Assembly: GCF_900115075.1 (NCBI RefSeq) | Contig: NZ_FOVG01000001.1 | Span: 1,612,001 to 1,676,000, forward strand | Direction: 5' to 3' | Source of the DNA: Candidatus Pantoea varia | Lineage (GTDB): Bacteria; Pseudomonadota; Gammaproteobacteria; Enterobacterales; Enterobacteriaceae | DNA: 64,000 nucleotides | Shown here: one piece after another, positions 28,537-39,171 of the stretch | Layout of the letters: every line of letters starts with the position of its first letter | Numbering within the stretch: the stretch's first letter is position 1 | Program-made: the position numbers and the translations under genes | Notes under the pieces: model-generated | Seen by the model: only the letters and a program-made list of their open reading frames with translations | Databases searched by the model: none | What the model was told of the DNA's origin: nothing

Positions 28537-28710
28537 GGCGGCGATTCTAAATAGTGTCCCCTGATAGCGCCACCCCTTTTTCTGTGCTTAACTCAGGAGT
28601 TGATGTGACGGCAGCTCGCCTCTCTGCTGGCTTTTTCAGCAAAGTGCTGCTTTGTCCGACACATTAGCGCTTTAAATGTAAAGAAACTTCACAAGCTGGC
28701 TAAAGTCGCC

Positions 28711-28740
28711 TTGCTATATGAAGGTTAGCAATGGAATAAT
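28711..28740 (+). promoter_or_regulatory. rne promoter
   Basis: TTGCTA (28711-28716), 18-base spacer, AATAAT (28735-28740). The predicted start near 28747 gives a leader of about 362 bases, which agrees with the 361-base E. coli rne leader. Confidence 0.6.
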
Positions 28741-28747
28741 GTTTGAG

Positions 28748-29109
28748 TTTCTTGCCTGTTGCATTTCAGGACAGAAAACGAGCGGAATTGTCATTTTGCC
28801 GGATTGAGCAGACACGCAGCAATGGCGTAAGACGTAATGCGAAATCAGGCACTTAGCGGGCTGCGGGTTGCGGCCTGGACAACAGTATGGGATGCACGGG
28901 TTTTCTTTATTCTCTCAGGCATTTCCACTATCTGGTGCTGTTTTCCCTTATGAAAAACAGGCCACCGACGTTATTTGCGCCCCTCGCGCGGTCGACAGCC
29001 GTGAGGTTGACGACATTGCACTAAGTCACGGGGCCATCGGTTGATACTCGTCCAGGGTAACTATGCCCGCAGCTGTAATCACTCATGAAAGAATAACGAG
29101 TAAGTCACG
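28748..29109 (+). promoter_or_regulatory. Long rne 5' leader (autoregulatory)
   Basis: About 362 bases without a gene between the promoter and the rne ATG. In E. coli the equivalent leader folds into hairpins that RNase E itself binds and uses to trigger decay of its own mRNA. Several GC-rich inverted segments are visible here (for example 28857-28880 and 28981-29010), but I did not fold it. Confidence 0.6.
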
Positions 29110-32100
29110 ATGAAAAGAATGTTAATAAACGCAACTCAGCAGGAGGAGTTGCGCGTTGCCCTGGTTGACGGTCAGCGTCTGTACGATCTGGATATTGAAA
29201 GTCCTGGACACGAACAGAAGAAAGCCAACATCTACAAAGGTAAAATCACTCGCATTGAACCCAGCCTTGAAGCTGCGTTTGTCGATTACGGCGCAGAGCG
29301 TCACGGTTTCCTCCCTTTAAAAGAAATCTCCCGCGAATACTTCCCTTCCAGCTACAACGCGCATGGTCGTCCGAATATCAAAGACGTGCTGCGTGAAGGT
29401 CAGGAAGTTATTGTTCAGATCGATAAAGAAGAACGCGGCAATAAAGGCGCGGCGCTTACTACCTTTATTTCTCTGGCGGGCAGCTATCTGGTACTGATGC
29501 CGAACAACCCACGTGCAGGCGGTATCTCTCGCCGTATCGAAGGTGACGATCGTACCGAACTGAAAGAAGCGCTGTCAGCGCTGGATCTGCCGGAAGGCAT
29601 GGGCCTGATTGTCCGCACCGCGGGCGTCGGCAAATCCGCCGAATCGCTGCAGTGGGATTTAAGCTTCCGTCTTAAGCACTGGGAAGCGATCAAGAAAGCC
29701 GCTGAAAACCGCCCTGCTCCGTTCCTGATCCATCAGGAAAGCAATGTGATCGTGCGAGCCTTCCGCGACTATCTGCGTCAGGACATCGGTGAAATCCTTA
29801 TCGATAACCCAAAAGTTCTGGAACTGGCGCGTCAGCATATCGCTGCGCTGGGCCGTCCGGACTTCAGCAGCAAAATTAAGCTCTACACCGGTGAAATTCC
29901 GCTGTTCAGCCATTATCAGATCGAATCGCAAATCGAATCCGCTTTCCAGCGTGAAGTCCGCCTGCCTTCCGGTGGCTCGATTGTGATCGACAGTACCGAA
30001 GCGCTGACCGCTATCGATATCAACTCAGCACGCGCAACCCGCGGCGGTGATATCGAAGAGACAGCCTTCAACACTAACCTTGAAGCGGCCGATGAGATTG
30101 CTCGTCAGCTGCGCCTGCGTGACCTGGGCGGCCTGATCGTTATCGATTACATCGATATGACGCCAGTACGCCATCAGCGCGCGGTTGAGAACCGTCTGCG
30201 TGAAGCTGTCCGTCAGGACCGCGCCCGCATTCAGATCAGCCACATTTCACGTTTCGGCCTGCTGGAGATGTCCCGTCAGCGTCTGAGCCCCTCATTAGGT
30301 GAATCCAGTCATCACGTCTGCCCACGCTGTAGCGGCACCGGCACCATCCGTGATAATGAGTCACTGGCGCTGTCCATTCTGCGTCTGATTGAAGAAGAAG
30401 CGCTGAAAGACAACACCAAGGAAGTTCACGCCATTGTTCCGGTTCAGGTTGCCTCTTACCTGCTGAACGAAAAACGTGAAGCGGTCAGCGCGATTGAAAA
30501 ACGCCAGGGCGGCGTGCGGGCGATCATCGTGCCTGATGACAAGATGCAGACCCCGCACTACTCCGTGCTGCGTGTGCGCAATGGCGAAGAGACGCAGACC
30601 CTGAGCTATCATCTGCCGAAGCTGCATGAAGCCGAAATGGCGATGCCGTCTGATGAGGAACATGCTGAGCGCCGTCGTCCTGAGCAGCCTGCTCTGGCCG
30701 CGTTTGTGATGCCTGATGCCCCGCCGGCACCGGTCGAAGTTGAGCCAGAAGCGCAGCGCGCTGAAGTTCAGCCAGCAGCAAAAGCCGCCCCATCTGTGGC
30801 TGCACCTGCTACCGTCAGCACCGGTTTCTTCGGACGTCTGCTTGGCGGCCTGAAGAAAATGTTCGCTGGTGATGAAGCCCCTGCCGCCGCACCAGTCGCC
30901 GCTGAAGTTGCTGAACCGCAGAAAGCGTCTGAAAGCGAGCAGGAAAGCAACAACGGCCGTGGTGAGCGCCGCAGCAACAATAATAACCGTCGTAACAACA
31001 ATCGTCGTGAACGTACGCCGCGTAACGGTGATAACGCCCAGTCGCGTGAAGGCCGTGAACCACGCGAAAGTCGTGAGCCGCGTGAAAGCCGTGAACCGCG
31101 CGAAAGCCGCGAGCCACGTGAAAATCGCGAGCCGCGCGATGGCAATAACAACCGTCGTAACAAGCGTGAGTCTCAGCCAGGTGAAGTTCGCGAAGAGCGT
31201 CCGGCTCTGAGCGAAGAAGCGCGCCAGCAGCGTGATGAGCAGCAGCAACAGCGCCGTGAACAGCGTGCTGAGCGTCAGCGTCGTCGTCAGGAAGAAAAAC
31301 GCGCCGGTGAAGAAGCCGCCAAAGTGGCTGAGCAGCCGGAAGTGATCGCTGAAGTTGTGGACGTGGCCGAGGTGCAGGATGATGAACGCGTGCAGGTTAT
31401 GCCGCGTCGTAAGCCGCGTCAGCTGAACCAGAAGGTGCGTGTGGATGATAACCGTCCACCTATGCCAGCCTCAGCCAGCGACTTTGCCCAGCCAGCTGAA
31501 GTACGTCAGCCCCAGCCTGCTGAAGTTGCCCAGCCGCAGCCTGAGTTCCAGGCGCAGCAGAGTGACGAGCAGGACGACAATGACAATCGTGATAACGCCA
31601 ATATGCCGCGTCGCTCACGTCGTTCGCCGCGCCATCTGCGCGTCAGCGGACAGCGTCGTCGTCGTTACCGTGATGAGCGTTACCCGACTCAGTCAGCCAT
31701 GCCTCTGGCGGCTGCCGCTGCCTCACCAGAGATGGCATCCGGTAAAGTCTGGATTCGCTATCCGGTGAGCCAGGCCAGCGAAGAGCAGGTTCAGAATGTG
31801 ACGCATGAGACACCAGCGTACAACGCGGAAGAGACAGCAGAGGCCACTCGTGCGCTGACGGTTGCTGCCGCCGTTGAATCTGTTGCTCAGGAAGCACCGG
31901 TGCAACAGGCTGAGCCACAGGCAGAAACGCCAGTGCCGGTCGTTAATACTGATGATACCCGTGCTATCGACGCCCCGGTTGACGAGCAGCCTTCTGTTGT
32001 TCCGGCTGCCGATGAAGCGAAAGCAGAAGCGGTAGCGGCTGAAGCTGTGCCTGCTGAGCCCGTCGCTGAAGCACCCGTTGTGACTCCTGCGGTTGATGCA

Positions 32101-32550
32101 GCTGAGACTGTTCAGCCTGCAGACGTTGCACTGCCTGCTGTTGAGACTGTACAGCCTTCAGAGGTTGCTGAGCAGTCAGCCACCGATGTCAGCGAAGAGA
32201 TCGCAGCAGAAGTAGAAGAGGTCCTGAAAGCGCCGGTCGCAGCTGAAGCTGAAACCGCGCCAGTCAGTGAACCTCATGCTCCGGTTGCCGCACGTGATAT
32301 CGCGCCTGCAGCACCAGTGACTGCGGGCGAACCTGTTGCTTCCGTGCCTGCTGCAGCTGTGCCCGATGACGGTACACGCTGGAAGCACTTTGCTTCTGCG
32401 CCGATGACTAAAGCGCCTGCGATAGTCTGGCAGTCAGAACCTGCTCCGCAGAGTGACTGGGTGCGTGCACCGTATGAGTTCGACGGTCGGGGTTCTGCGG
32501 GTGGTCATAGCGCCACCCATCAGGCCACTGCCCCGGCGACCAAGCCGTAA
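29110..32550 (+). CDS. rne: Ribonuclease E
   Basis: Essential endoribonuclease for mRNA decay and rRNA/tRNA processing, and scaffold of the degradosome at the inner membrane. 1146 residues, longer than E. coli (1061). The catalytic half has an S1 domain (about 35-125), metal-binding D303 and D346, and the zinc-link C404-P-R-C407. The amphipathic membrane-targeting helix [14 protein letters not shown] lies at 572-585. The disordered half has an Arg-rich RNA-binding region with a REPRES hexapeptide repeat (649-677), then Pro/Ala/Glu-rich linker and a C-terminal PNPase-binding-like end. GAATAACGAG upstream gives a modest ribosome-binding site. Confidence 0.98.
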   Translation: MKRMLINATQQEELRVALVDGQRLYDLDIESPGHEQKKANIYKGKITRIEPSLEAAFVDYGAERHGFLPLKEISREYFPSSYNAHGRPNIKDVLREGQEVIVQIDKEERGNKGAALTTFISLAGSYLVLMPNNPRAGGISRRIEGDDRTELKEALSALDLPEGMGLIVRTAGVGKSAESLQWDLSFRLKHWEAIKKAAENRPAPFLIHQESNVIVRAFRDYLRQDIGEILIDNPKVLELARQHIAALGRPDFSSKIKLYTGEIPLFSHYQIESQIESAFQREVRLPSGGSIVIDSTEALTAIDINSARATRGGDIEETAFNTNLEAADEIARQLRLRDLGGLIVIDYIDMTPVRHQRAVENRLREAVRQDRARIQISHISRFGLLEMSRQRLSPSLGESSHHVCPRCSGTGTIRDNESLALSILRLIEEEALKDNTKEVHAIVPVQVASYLLNEKREAVSAIEKRQGGVRAIIVPDDKMQTPHYSVLRVRNGEETQTLSYHLPKLHEAEMAMPSDEEHAERRRPEQPALAAFVMPDAPPAPVEVEPEAQRAEVQPAAKAAPSVAAPATVSTGFFGRLLGGLKKMFAGDEAPAAAPVAAEVAEPQKASESEQESNNGRGERRSNNNNRRNNNRRERTPRNGDNAQSREGREPRESREPRESREPRESREPRENREPRDGNNNRRNKRESQPGEVREERPALSEEARQQRDEQQQQRREQRAERQRRRQEEKRAGEEAAKVAEQPEVIAEVVDVAEVQDDERVQVMPRRKPRQLNQKVRVDDNRPPMPASASDFAQPAEVRQPQPAEVAQPQPEFQAQQSDEQDDNDNRDNANMPRRSRRSPRHLRVSGQRRRRYRDERYPTQSAMPLAAAAASPEMASGKVWIRYPVSQASEEQVQNVTHETPAYNAEETAEATRALTVAAAVESVAQEAPVQQAEPQAETPVPVVNTDDTRAIDAPVDEQPSVVPAADEAKAEAVAAEAVPAEPVAEAPVVTPAVDAAETVQPADVALPAVETVQPSEVAEQSATDVSEEIAAEVEEVLKAPVAAEAETAPVSEPHAPVAARDIAPAAPVTAGEPVASVPAAAVPDDGTRWKHFASAPMTKAPAIVWQSEPAPQSDWVRAPYEFDGRGSAGGHSATHQATAPATKP
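31054..31140 (+). repeat. 18-base tandem repeat in rne encoding REPRES units
   Basis: Almost five successive copies of an 18-base unit (cgtgarccgcgcgaaagy-like) give [29 protein letters not shown] in the Arg-rich RNA-binding segment. Codon third bases differ among copies, so the repeat is not brand new. Confidence 0.8.
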
Positions 32551-32571
32551 CGCCTAATCTGTTGTGAACTG

Positions 32572-32600
32572 AACCCCGGCCTTTGAGCCGGGGTTTTTTA
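32572..32600 (+). terminator. Terminator of rne
   Basis: AACCCCGGC-CTTTGA-GCCGGGGTT followed by TTTTT, 21 bases after the rne stop. Confidence 0.88.
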
Positions 32601-32682
32601 TGGCTCAAACACTGCCTGTCTGCCACTTTAAATCTACCCGCTTGTAATGTCTGGTTCTCCCGCCAGCGGCTGAATGGCAGGC

Positions 32683-32723
32683 AAAAAAAATCCCACCCTC
32701 CTTTATCGGGAGGGTGGGAAAAA
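32683..32723. terminator. Terminator of flgKL (bidirectional)
   Basis: TCCCACCCTCC-TTTATC-GGGAGGGTGGGA with A-run on the left and A-rich DNA on the right; on the minus strand it is a very strong terminator about 45 bases after flgL. The released 3' end could form an sRNA. Confidence 0.88.
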
Positions 32724-32766
32724 GTAAGCGCATCCGGTTAAAGTACGCCTAAAATTTCAGGTCAGA

Positions 32767-33732
32767 CTACGAATTCATCTGGAACAGTGACATCTTGGAC
32801 ATATCAGTAAAGGTCTTGTAAGACGCCTGAAGTGCTGTCTGCTTCATGGTATAGCTGGAAGCCGCTTCGGTTAAATCCACGTTAACCAGGTCACTCATCT
32901 GTGAGTTGTAAATGACACTGCGGTCATCGCCCTGGGCATTCAGCGTATCGATTTCTGAAAGCTGAGTACCAATTTCAGAACGCACGGTTAAAACATTATT
33001 CAGCGAGTTACCCAGACCACGGTTAGTTTTATCCATCGCATCCTGGAAAGTCTGTTTGGTTGCGGCGTCAGCACCATCCTGCGGCACTTTCAGGGCAGCA
33101 ATGGCGCTATCCAGCATCGCAAACACATTGGTTTCGCTGGCGCTGCCATCCGGCTCTTTTTTGGCATTGCCGGAAATCGCCATAAAGATGTTGTCACCGG
33201 TATGACCCACGGTCATGGTACGGCTGGTGTCGACCTTCTGGGTGATCGCCTCGGTGCCGCCTGCGTAACTTACGCCGGTGCCTGCCGTATCAACAAACGG
33301 CGCGCTGTCGGTTTTATAACCGGCAAAAATATAGCGGCCATTGGCATCCTGGCTGTTTGCCTGGTTCAGCAACTGGGCGCGAATGCCCTCCAGCTGGGTG
33401 GCAATCGATCCGCGGTCACTATCGCTCAGGGTACCGGTTGAACCGTTGACGATCAGTCCTTGCGCAGCAATGACCCCATCGGTGACGCCTTTCAGCGTAT
33501 TCTCTTCCAGTGACAGGCCCTGCTCAGCAAAGGTACGCGCCAGCTCATACTGTTTGCCCTGCTGCTGGGTTTGTGACAACACCACAGCACGGGACGCCGC
33601 AATCGGATCGTCCGAAGGATTATTCACACGGCGGCCGCTGGAGAGCTCCTCGCCTGATTTCAGCCAGGAGGCCTGTGAGTCAGTGATGCCACGCACCTGC
33701 TGCTCAAAAATCATATTTGTACTGATTCGCAT
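32767..33732 (-). CDS. flgL: Flagellar hook-filament junction protein FlgL (HAP3)
   Basis: Second junction protein between hook and filament. 321 residues, flagellin-like helical ends: N-terminal MRISTNMIFEQQVRG and a C-terminal coiled segment ending in the usual amphipathic helix. It starts 14 bases after flgK and is the last gene of the unit driven by the sigma-28 promoter before flgK. Confidence 0.96.
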   Translation of the reverse strand: MRISTNMIFEQQVRGITDSQASWLKSGEELSSGRRVNNPSDDPIAASRAVVLSQTQQQGKQYELARTFAEQGLSLEENTLKGVTDGVIAAQGLIVNGSTGTLSDSDRGSIATQLEGIRAQLLNQANSQDANGRYIFAGYKTDSAPFVDTAGTGVSYAGGTEAITQKVDTSRTMTVGHTGDNIFMAISGNAKKEPDGSASETNVFAMLDSAIAALKVPQDGADAATKQTFQDAMDKTNRGLGNSLNNVLTVRSEIGTQLSEIDTLNAQGDDRSVIYNSQMSDLVNVDLTEAASSYTMKQTALQASYKTFTDMSKMSLFQMNS

Positions 33733-33746
33733 GTTATCTCCTGCCC

Positions 33747-35396
33747 TTAGCGAATATTGATCAATGCATTAAACACGGTGCTGGCAGTCTGCAGCACCTG
33801 CGCATTGGCCATGTAATATTGCTGATATTTAGTCAGGTTGGCGTACTCCTCATCAAGGTTTACGCCTGAGACCGATTGCTGGCGTTCAGTCAACTGACTG
33901 ACCACGCTTTTCTGTGTATCGCTGGTGGTTGCCAGCGAACTGGTTTTGTTACCGACACTACTGACGATGGTGGCGTAAGCCTGTGACAGCGTGGCGTTAC
34001 CGCCGACCAGCTTCGCGTCCTGCAGACTCAACAGTTTTTGCGCATTGCGGTTATCACTCTCACCGCCAACGGCACCTGCTGCGGCCACCTGAGATTCATT
34101 GGTGATCGCGACGGACATGTCGTTAACCACGTTCTGGACCGGCTTCACCAGGAAGCTGTCTTTGGCGGCGGGTGCAGGCGTACCGGCGACAGTCAGCTTC
34201 AGGCCATCAAAGCTCAGCGTGGTATTGCCACTGGCATCGGTACCCGGCGTGATGGTCACAGCGGTGCTGTCAGAGGCACGCGTGGCGCTCCAGTTAGTGC
34301 CGTCAAAGCTGACGTTATAGTTGGTGGCTTTCAGCGCGCTGGTATCGGTCCACTCCGCAGTGACGGAGGCGGCGGTGCTGTTTTTATTGTTGCTCACCAC
34401 CAGCGGGCTGCCGATATTGAAGAAATCGACGCCCTGATTGCCGTTGCTGTCAAAGCCCTGCTTGTGGACATCGTTAAAGCTGGTCGTAAACGCAGCTGCT
34501 AACTGTCCCAGCTGGTTCTGTGCCAGATCCAAATCCTGAGTCCGGAATGCCAGCAGGCCACCCAGTGAACCGGTGGTGATCAGCTTTTCCGGGATCTCGA
34601 CGTTGCCCGCCTGTTTATCGACATAGCCGATAGTCGTGCGTGTCGGATCGCTGCTGGAAGGCATCGCCACCAGATCGTGAGATTTGTCGCCGTTTACCAG
34701 CGTCAGACCGTTCGCCATCGCGACCGTGTAGCCGCCATCCTGCTGCGACACCGTCACGCCAACGACGTTATTCAGGGTATTCACCAGCTGATCGCGCTTA
34801 TCGAGCAGATCGTTAGGTGTGGCACCGTTAGCGGTACTCAGTTTGCCAATCTGCTTGTTAAGATCGGCGATCTGGCTGGTAATGGTGTTGACCTGCTTGA
34901 TGCTGGAACCGACGTCTGCATTGACGCTGTTCTGCATATTGTTCAGGTATTGCGCCGAGGTCTGGAACTGGCTGACCAGACCCTGTGCATTGCTGAGCAT
35001 TGACTGACGTGCTGACGGATCGTTGGCGTTGCTGACCACGTTCTGCAGGTTAGTAAAGAAGCCCTGCAGCGAGGTCGACAGGCTGGTCGTCGAAGTCGAC
35101 AGCAAATCGTCAATGTTAGAAATCTGGCTGTGCTGAGTGCTTACCGCGCTGTAGTTCGCGCTGGAACCGCGTAACTGCGTGGCAATAAATGCATCATATT
35201 CACGTTGTACACCGGTGATATTCACGCCGTTACCATAATAGCTATTGCCCTGCAGGGTACTGTTCGCCTGCGCCAGTACCGTGGTCTGACGTGAATAGCC
35301 CGCCACGGTGTAATTGGAAATGTTGTTACTGGTGGTGCTCAGAGCGGCCTGCGCGGCACTCAATCCGCTCATCGCGGAGTTAATTATGCTGGACAT
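33747..35396 (-). CDS. flgK: Flagellar hook-filament junction protein FlgK (HAP1)
   Basis: First junction protein, capping the hook before filament assembly. 549 residues. The N-terminus MSSIINSAMSGLSAAQAAL and the C-terminus (NLTKYQQYYMANAQVLQTASTVFNALINIR-type) are the conserved axial-protein helices. A complete sigma-28 promoter sits 87 bases upstream, so flgKL is expected as a late (class 3) unit in addition to read-through from flgB. AAGGAA precedes the ATG. Confidence 0.97.
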   Translation of the reverse strand: MSSIINSAMSGLSAAQAALSTTSNNISNYTVAGYSRQTTVLAQANSTLQGNSYYGNGVNITGVQREYDAFIATQLRGSSANYSAVSTQHSQISNIDDLLSTSTTSLSTSLQGFFTNLQNVVSNANDPSARQSMLSNAQGLVSQFQTSAQYLNNMQNSVNADVGSSIKQVNTITSQIADLNKQIGKLSTANGATPNDLLDKRDQLVNTLNNVVGVTVSQQDGGYTVAMANGLTLVNGDKSHDLVAMPSSSDPTRTTIGYVDKQAGNVEIPEKLITTGSLGGLLAFRTQDLDLAQNQLGQLAAAFTTSFNDVHKQGFDSNGNQGVDFFNIGSPLVVSNNKNSTAASVTAEWTDTSALKATNYNVSFDGTNWSATRASDSTAVTITPGTDASGNTTLSFDGLKLTVAGTPAPAAKDSFLVKPVQNVVNDMSVAITNESQVAAAGAVGGESDNRNAQKLLSLQDAKLVGGNATLSQAYATIVSSVGNKTSSLATTSDTQKSVVSQLTERQQSVSGVNLDEEYANLTKYQQYYMANAQVLQTASTVFNALINIR

Positions 35397-35482
35397 CTCG
35401 GTTCCTTACGTTCTCCGTCAACCGGGCTGGCAGACATCAAAGTGGGCGCCAGCAGGCGAAAACGCTTCTGGCTATAGGGATG

Positions 35483-35509
35483 TTATCGGCTTGCTTAAGT
35501 GAAACTTGA
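35483..35509 (-). promoter_or_regulatory. Sigma-28 (FliA) promoter of flgKL
   Basis: Minus strand reads TCAAGTTT-N11-GCCGATAA against the consensus TAAAGTTT-N11-GCCGATAA: one mismatch in sixteen. It lies in the flgJ-flgK gap. Confidence 0.9.
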
Positions 35510-35519
35510 GGCGCAATGA

Positions 35520-36482
35520 TCAGAACAGGTCGCCCATATCCTGGCTGTACGCTTTGACGACTTTGTCGCCCATACTTTTGAACTGCTGAATCATTCCCAC
35601 CAGCTTTTGCGCATATTTCGGATCGGTGGCGTAACCTGCCGCCTGCAATGCCTGCGCTCCCTGCTCTGCGGATGTGGCGTTGGTCACCGCCGCATAGCGT
35701 GGGTTTTTGGTCAGAAGTTTGACGTAGTCAGTCAGCGCCTCGAAATAGGAGTTGTAGACACGGAAGCTGGCATGGACTTTCTTCGCTTCGCCCTGCTCAT
35801 ATTCGGTGGTCATGATATCGGTGGTGTCACCTTTCCAGTCGCCGCTGGCTTTAATCCCGAACACGTTATAGCTCGGTTTGCCGTCGCGGGTCAGGATCTG
35901 ACGCTGGCCCCAGCCCGACTCCAGCGCAGCCTGCGCCAGAATCAGGTGATGAGGAATGCCACTCTGCTGACTGGCTGCCTGCGCCGGTTGCGTCAGCTGG
36001 GCGATAAACTCGCGGCTGTCGCTGGGCAGGCCCGTCGGTGACGCGACCGGCGGCAGACGCGGCATCGCCTTACGCACAATCTGCTCCAGCTGCTGCGCGG
36101 CCATGGGTGTTGCTCCGCTGGTACTGAGAATAAAGCTGTTATCCAGCTTCATCGGCACCGTACCGGCTTTTTCGTCCGGCGCGGTGGCGGGCTGCATCTG
36201 TTTGACGATGGTTTCCGCCAGCCCAAGGCCGCGCTTACCCATCTCCTGTGCAATCTGCTGGTCATACATAGAGGTAAAGAGTTTGGTCTGTTCGTTGCCC
36301 ATAATCCCGTCCTGCGGCAACGCCTCACGCATGCTCTTTAGCATCATCTGTACAAACATCCCTTCGACCTGACGCGCGACCTGCAACGCTTGTCCTTTCG
36401 GATCGCTGCTGGCCTGGCGTTTCAGTTCATTCAGGGAACGGCTGTCAAAAGCCGAACTGGTCAGAGATTGCATATCAGCCAT
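35520..36482 (-). CDS. flgJ: Flagellar rod cap and muramidase FlgJ
   Basis: Periplasmic protein with two roles: the N-terminal half (about 1-150) acts as the rod assembly cap, and the C-terminal half is a GH73-type glucosaminidase that opens peptidoglycan for the rod. The catalytic region includes LILAQAALESGWGQRQI, the Glu of ALESGWG being the likely catalytic acid. 320 residues. Its ATG overlaps the flgI stop by one base (TGATG). Last gene of the flgBCDEFGHIJ unit. Confidence 0.96.
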   Translation of the reverse strand: MADMQSLTSSAFDSRSLNELKRQASSDPKGQALQVARQVEGMFVQMMLKSMREALPQDGIMGNEQTKLFTSMYDQQIAQEMGKRGLGLAETIVKQMQPATAPDEKAGTVPMKLDNSFILSTSGATPMAAQQLEQIVRKAMPRLPPVASPTGLPSDSREFIAQLTQPAQAASQQSGIPHHLILAQAALESGWGQRQILTRDGKPSYNVFGIKASGDWKGDTTDIMTTEYEQGEAKKVHASFRVYNSYFEALTDYVKLLTKNPRYAAVTNATSAEQGAQALQAAGYATDPKYAQKLVGMIQQFKSMGDKVVKAYSQDMGDLF

Positions 36483-37591
36483 CAGATAATTTCCAGTTTG
36501 GCACGCAGACAGCCGGCACTCTGCATCGACTGCAGAATCGACATCAGTTCGATAGGTGACGCACCCAGCGCATTCAGCGCACGCACCACGTTGTTCAGGT
36601 TGGCGCTGGCATTCACGCGTTGCAGCGCGCCGCCGGTCTGGCGCAGATCGATCTGCGTCTGCGTCGTCGCCACCGTCTGACCACCGGCCAGGGGGGTGTC
36701 AGGCTGACTGACATTCTGCTGCTGATTAACCGTCACCGACAGGTTACCCTGCGCCACAGCACACTGATTCAGCGTCACTTCGCGGTTCATAACGACTGAG
36801 CCGGTACGGGAGTTGATGATGACTTTGGCATCTTCAACCGGAATTGAGACATCAATGTTCTGGATCTCAGCCAGCAGGCGGACCTGCGCACCATTATTGG
36901 GTGACACGCGGATCTGCACGGTACGGGCATCCAGCGGCTGCGCCGCGCCGTAACCGCCGCGGGCGTTGATTGCATCAGCAATACGCTGCGCCATCGAGAA
37001 ATCTTCACTGTTAAGCTGCAGGTTAATGGTGTTCTGCGTTCCAAAGTTGCTCTGCAGTTCACGCTCAACGGTCGCGCCGCTGGTAATACGGCCACCGTTC
37101 AGCTGGTTAACCTGAACACTGCTGCCGCCCGCTGAGGCACCCGCACCACCGACCAGGATATTACCCTGTGCCAGCGCATAGACCTGGTTATCGACCCCTT
37201 TCATCGGCGTCATTAACAGCGTGCCGCCGCGCAGGCTTTTGGCGTTACCCAGCGATGAGACCACCACATCCAGCGTCTGTCCCTGACGGGCAAATGACGG
37301 CAGTTTCGCGGTGACCATAACGGCCGCCACGTTTTTCAGCTGCATGTTGGTTCCGGTGGGAACGGTGATACCAAGCTGTGACAGCATGTTGCTCACTGTC
37401 TGCGTGGTAAATGGCGTCTGAGTCGTCTGGTCACCCGTGCCATCCAGACCTACAACGAGGCCGTAGCCCAGCAGCTGGTTATCACGTACGCCCTGTACCG
37501 TGGTTAAATCACGAATCAAATCGGCTTTGGCCAGCAGGCTTACGCCCAGCAGCAGCGCCAGCCCGGCGCGTAACAGCGTTAACTTTTTCAT
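36482..37591 (-). CDS. flgI: Flagellar P-ring protein FlgI
   Basis: Builds the P ring around the rod in the peptidoglycan layer. 369 residues with a cleavable signal peptide (about 1-23, ending AKA). Conserved segments include [29 protein letters not shown] and [11 protein letters not shown]. Nine bases after flgH; the stop overlaps the flgJ start. Confidence 0.97.
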   Translation of the reverse strand: MKKLTLLRAGLALLLGVSLLAKADLIRDLTTVQGVRDNQLLGYGLVVGLDGTGDQTTQTPFTTQTVSNMLSQLGITVPTGTNMQLKNVAAVMVTAKLPSFARQGQTLDVVVSSLGNAKSLRGGTLLMTPMKGVDNQVYALAQGNILVGGAGASAGGSSVQVNQLNGGRITSGATVERELQSNFGTQNTINLQLNSEDFSMAQRIADAINARGGYGAAQPLDARTVQIRVSPNNGAQVRLLAEIQNIDVSIPVEDAKVIINSRTGSVVMNREVTLNQCAVAQGNLSVTVNQQQNVSQPDTPLAGGQTVATTQTQIDLRQTGGALQRVNASANLNNVVRALNALGASPIELMSILQSMQSAGCLRAKLEII

Positions 37592-37600
37592 TGAAACCTC

Positions 37601-38311
37601 TTACATCGGCGAGATGTTCAGGAAGAAACGCTGGAACCAACCCATGGTCTGCGCCTCATTGATGTAACCATTTCCGACGTACTCAATACGTGCATCGGCG
37701 ACAGCGGTAGATAACACGGCGTTACTGGCGCTGATGGTGCGTGGGTTGACCACGCCCGAGAAGCGAATGAACTCCGTGCCCTGATTAATGGCAATCTGTT
37801 TTTCACCGACCACGTGCAGGTTGCCGTTTGACAACACCTGATCCACGGTGACGGTAATGGTGCCGGTAAAGGTGTTATTGGCGGATGCGCCGCCTTTACC
37901 CGCGAAATCGTTTTTGCCTTCTGCGCTGAGATTGGCTTTTTCGCCACCTGCACCCACCAGGCCAGCCAGACCGGTCGGCACCGCGCTCACACCAAAGCTG
38001 TTGCTGCCATCGCGGCTGGCATTGGCTGAGGAGCTTTTGCTGGCGCTGACGTTTTCCTGCAGCGTAATGGTCAGGGTATCGCCAATGTTGCGTGGACGAC
38101 GATCTTCAAACAGCGGTTGATAGCCGTAGTTAAGCGGCGCGACGCCCTGGAATATAGAGCCGTTGACCACCGGTGGCGCGGACGGCATGGGTTGCGCTGT
38201 GGTTGCACCTTCGACCAGCGGAGTACGCGGGACCAGGGCACATCCGTTGAGAGTTAGCAGCAACGAGGCGACTAACCAATGTCCAGGCTTGAGAATCTGT
38301 TGCTTCGCCAC
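37601..38311 (-). CDS. flgH: Flagellar L-ring lipoprotein FlgH
   Basis: Forms the L ring in the outer membrane. 236 residues, signal peptide with lipobox LNGC (lipidated C24). Family marks are [26 protein letters not shown] and the C-terminal VVNPRTIS...[12 protein letters not shown]. It follows flgG after 60 bases. Confidence 0.97.
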   Translation of the reverse strand: MAKQQILKPGHWLVASLLLTLNGCALVPRTPLVEGATTAQPMPSAPPVVNGSIFQGVAPLNYGYQPLFEDRRPRNIGDTLTITLQENVSASKSSSANASRDGSNSFGVSAVPTGLAGLVGAGGEKANLSAEGKNDFAGKGGASANNTFTGTITVTVDQVLSNGNLHVVGEKQIAINQGTEFIRFSGVVNPRTISASNAVLSTAVADARIEYVGNGYINEAQTMGWFQRFFLNISPM

Positions 38312-38371
38312 GGCGTCACGACCTTATTAATGTCTTTGTTTCAGGCCAGCACGGGCTGGCCCTGTTCGGGA

Positions 38372-39154
38372 TTAAAGCTGTGTTAATTTCGCCAGCATCT
38401 GATCAGAGGTACTGATCGCCTTGCTGTTGATTTCGTAGGCGCGCTGCGTCTGGATCATGGTGACCAGCTCTTCCGCCACGTTAACGTTTGAGGTTTCGGT
38501 GTAACCCTGATAGAGCAGACCCGCGCCGTTCTGGCCTGGGGTGCTGTCTGTCGGTGCGCCCGATGCCTGCGTTTCCTTGTAGAGGTTTTCACCCACGCTA
38601 TCGAGACCGGCGTCATTCATAAAGGTGCTCAGGGTTAACTGACCCACCTGCGCGGCCTGAGCCTGACCCTGCTGCGTCACGCTAACCACACCGTCACGCG
38701 ACACCGTAATGCTGGTGGCGTTGGCCGGAATGGTGATGCCTGGCTGCACCGGGAAACCGGAGTTGGTCACCAGCTGACCGTTCTGATCAACCTGAAACGC
38801 GCCGTCACGGGTATAGCCAGAGGTGCCATCCGGCATCTGAATCTGGAAATAGCCCTGGCCGTTAATGGCGATATCTTTTGAGTTGCTGGTCTGCGACAGG
38901 TTGCCCTGCGTATGCAGACGCTCAGTGGTCACCGGACGAACACCGGTACCGATTTGCAAACCGGATGGCAGCGTCGTCTGTTCTGATGACTGGGTGCCCG
39001 GCTGGCGCATAGTCTGGTACATCAGGTCTTCGAATACGGCACGTGAACGCTTAAAGCCATTGGTGCTGACGTTTGCCAGGTTGTTGGCAATGACGTCCAT
39101 GTTCATCTGCTGCGCATCAAGACCGGTCTTAGCGATCCATAAAGAACGAATCAT
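38372..39154 (-). CDS. flgG: Flagellar distal rod protein FlgG
   Basis: Main distal rod subunit. 260 residues, identical in length to E. coli FlgG. The N-terminus [31 protein letters not shown] and C-terminus [23 protein letters not shown] are the conserved axial helices. Seventeen bases after flgF. Confidence 0.97.
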   Translation of the reverse strand: MIRSLWIAKTGLDAQQMNMDVIANNLANVSTNGFKRSRAVFEDLMYQTMRQPGTQSSEQTTLPSGLQIGTGVRPVTTERLHTQGNLSQTSNSKDIAINGQGYFQIQMPDGTSGYTRDGAFQVDQNGQLVTNSGFPVQPGITIPANATSITVSRDGVVSVTQQGQAQAAQVGQLTLSTFMNDAGLDSVGENLYKETQASGAPTDSTPGQNGAGLLYQGYTETSNVNVAEELVTMIQTQRAYEINSKAISTSDQMLAKLTQL

Positions 39155-39171
39155 GTTGTTATCCTCGTGCC

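Noticed and set aside
31054..31140. Regular short repeats considered as a CRISPR array
   Set aside because: Contiguous 18-base units without spacers, in frame inside rne.
30361..31248. 295-residue minus-strand frame with hydrophobic, Thr/Phe-rich composition
   Set aside because: It is antisense to the Glu/Arg-rich part of rne; the apparent membrane-like composition follows from complementing those codons.
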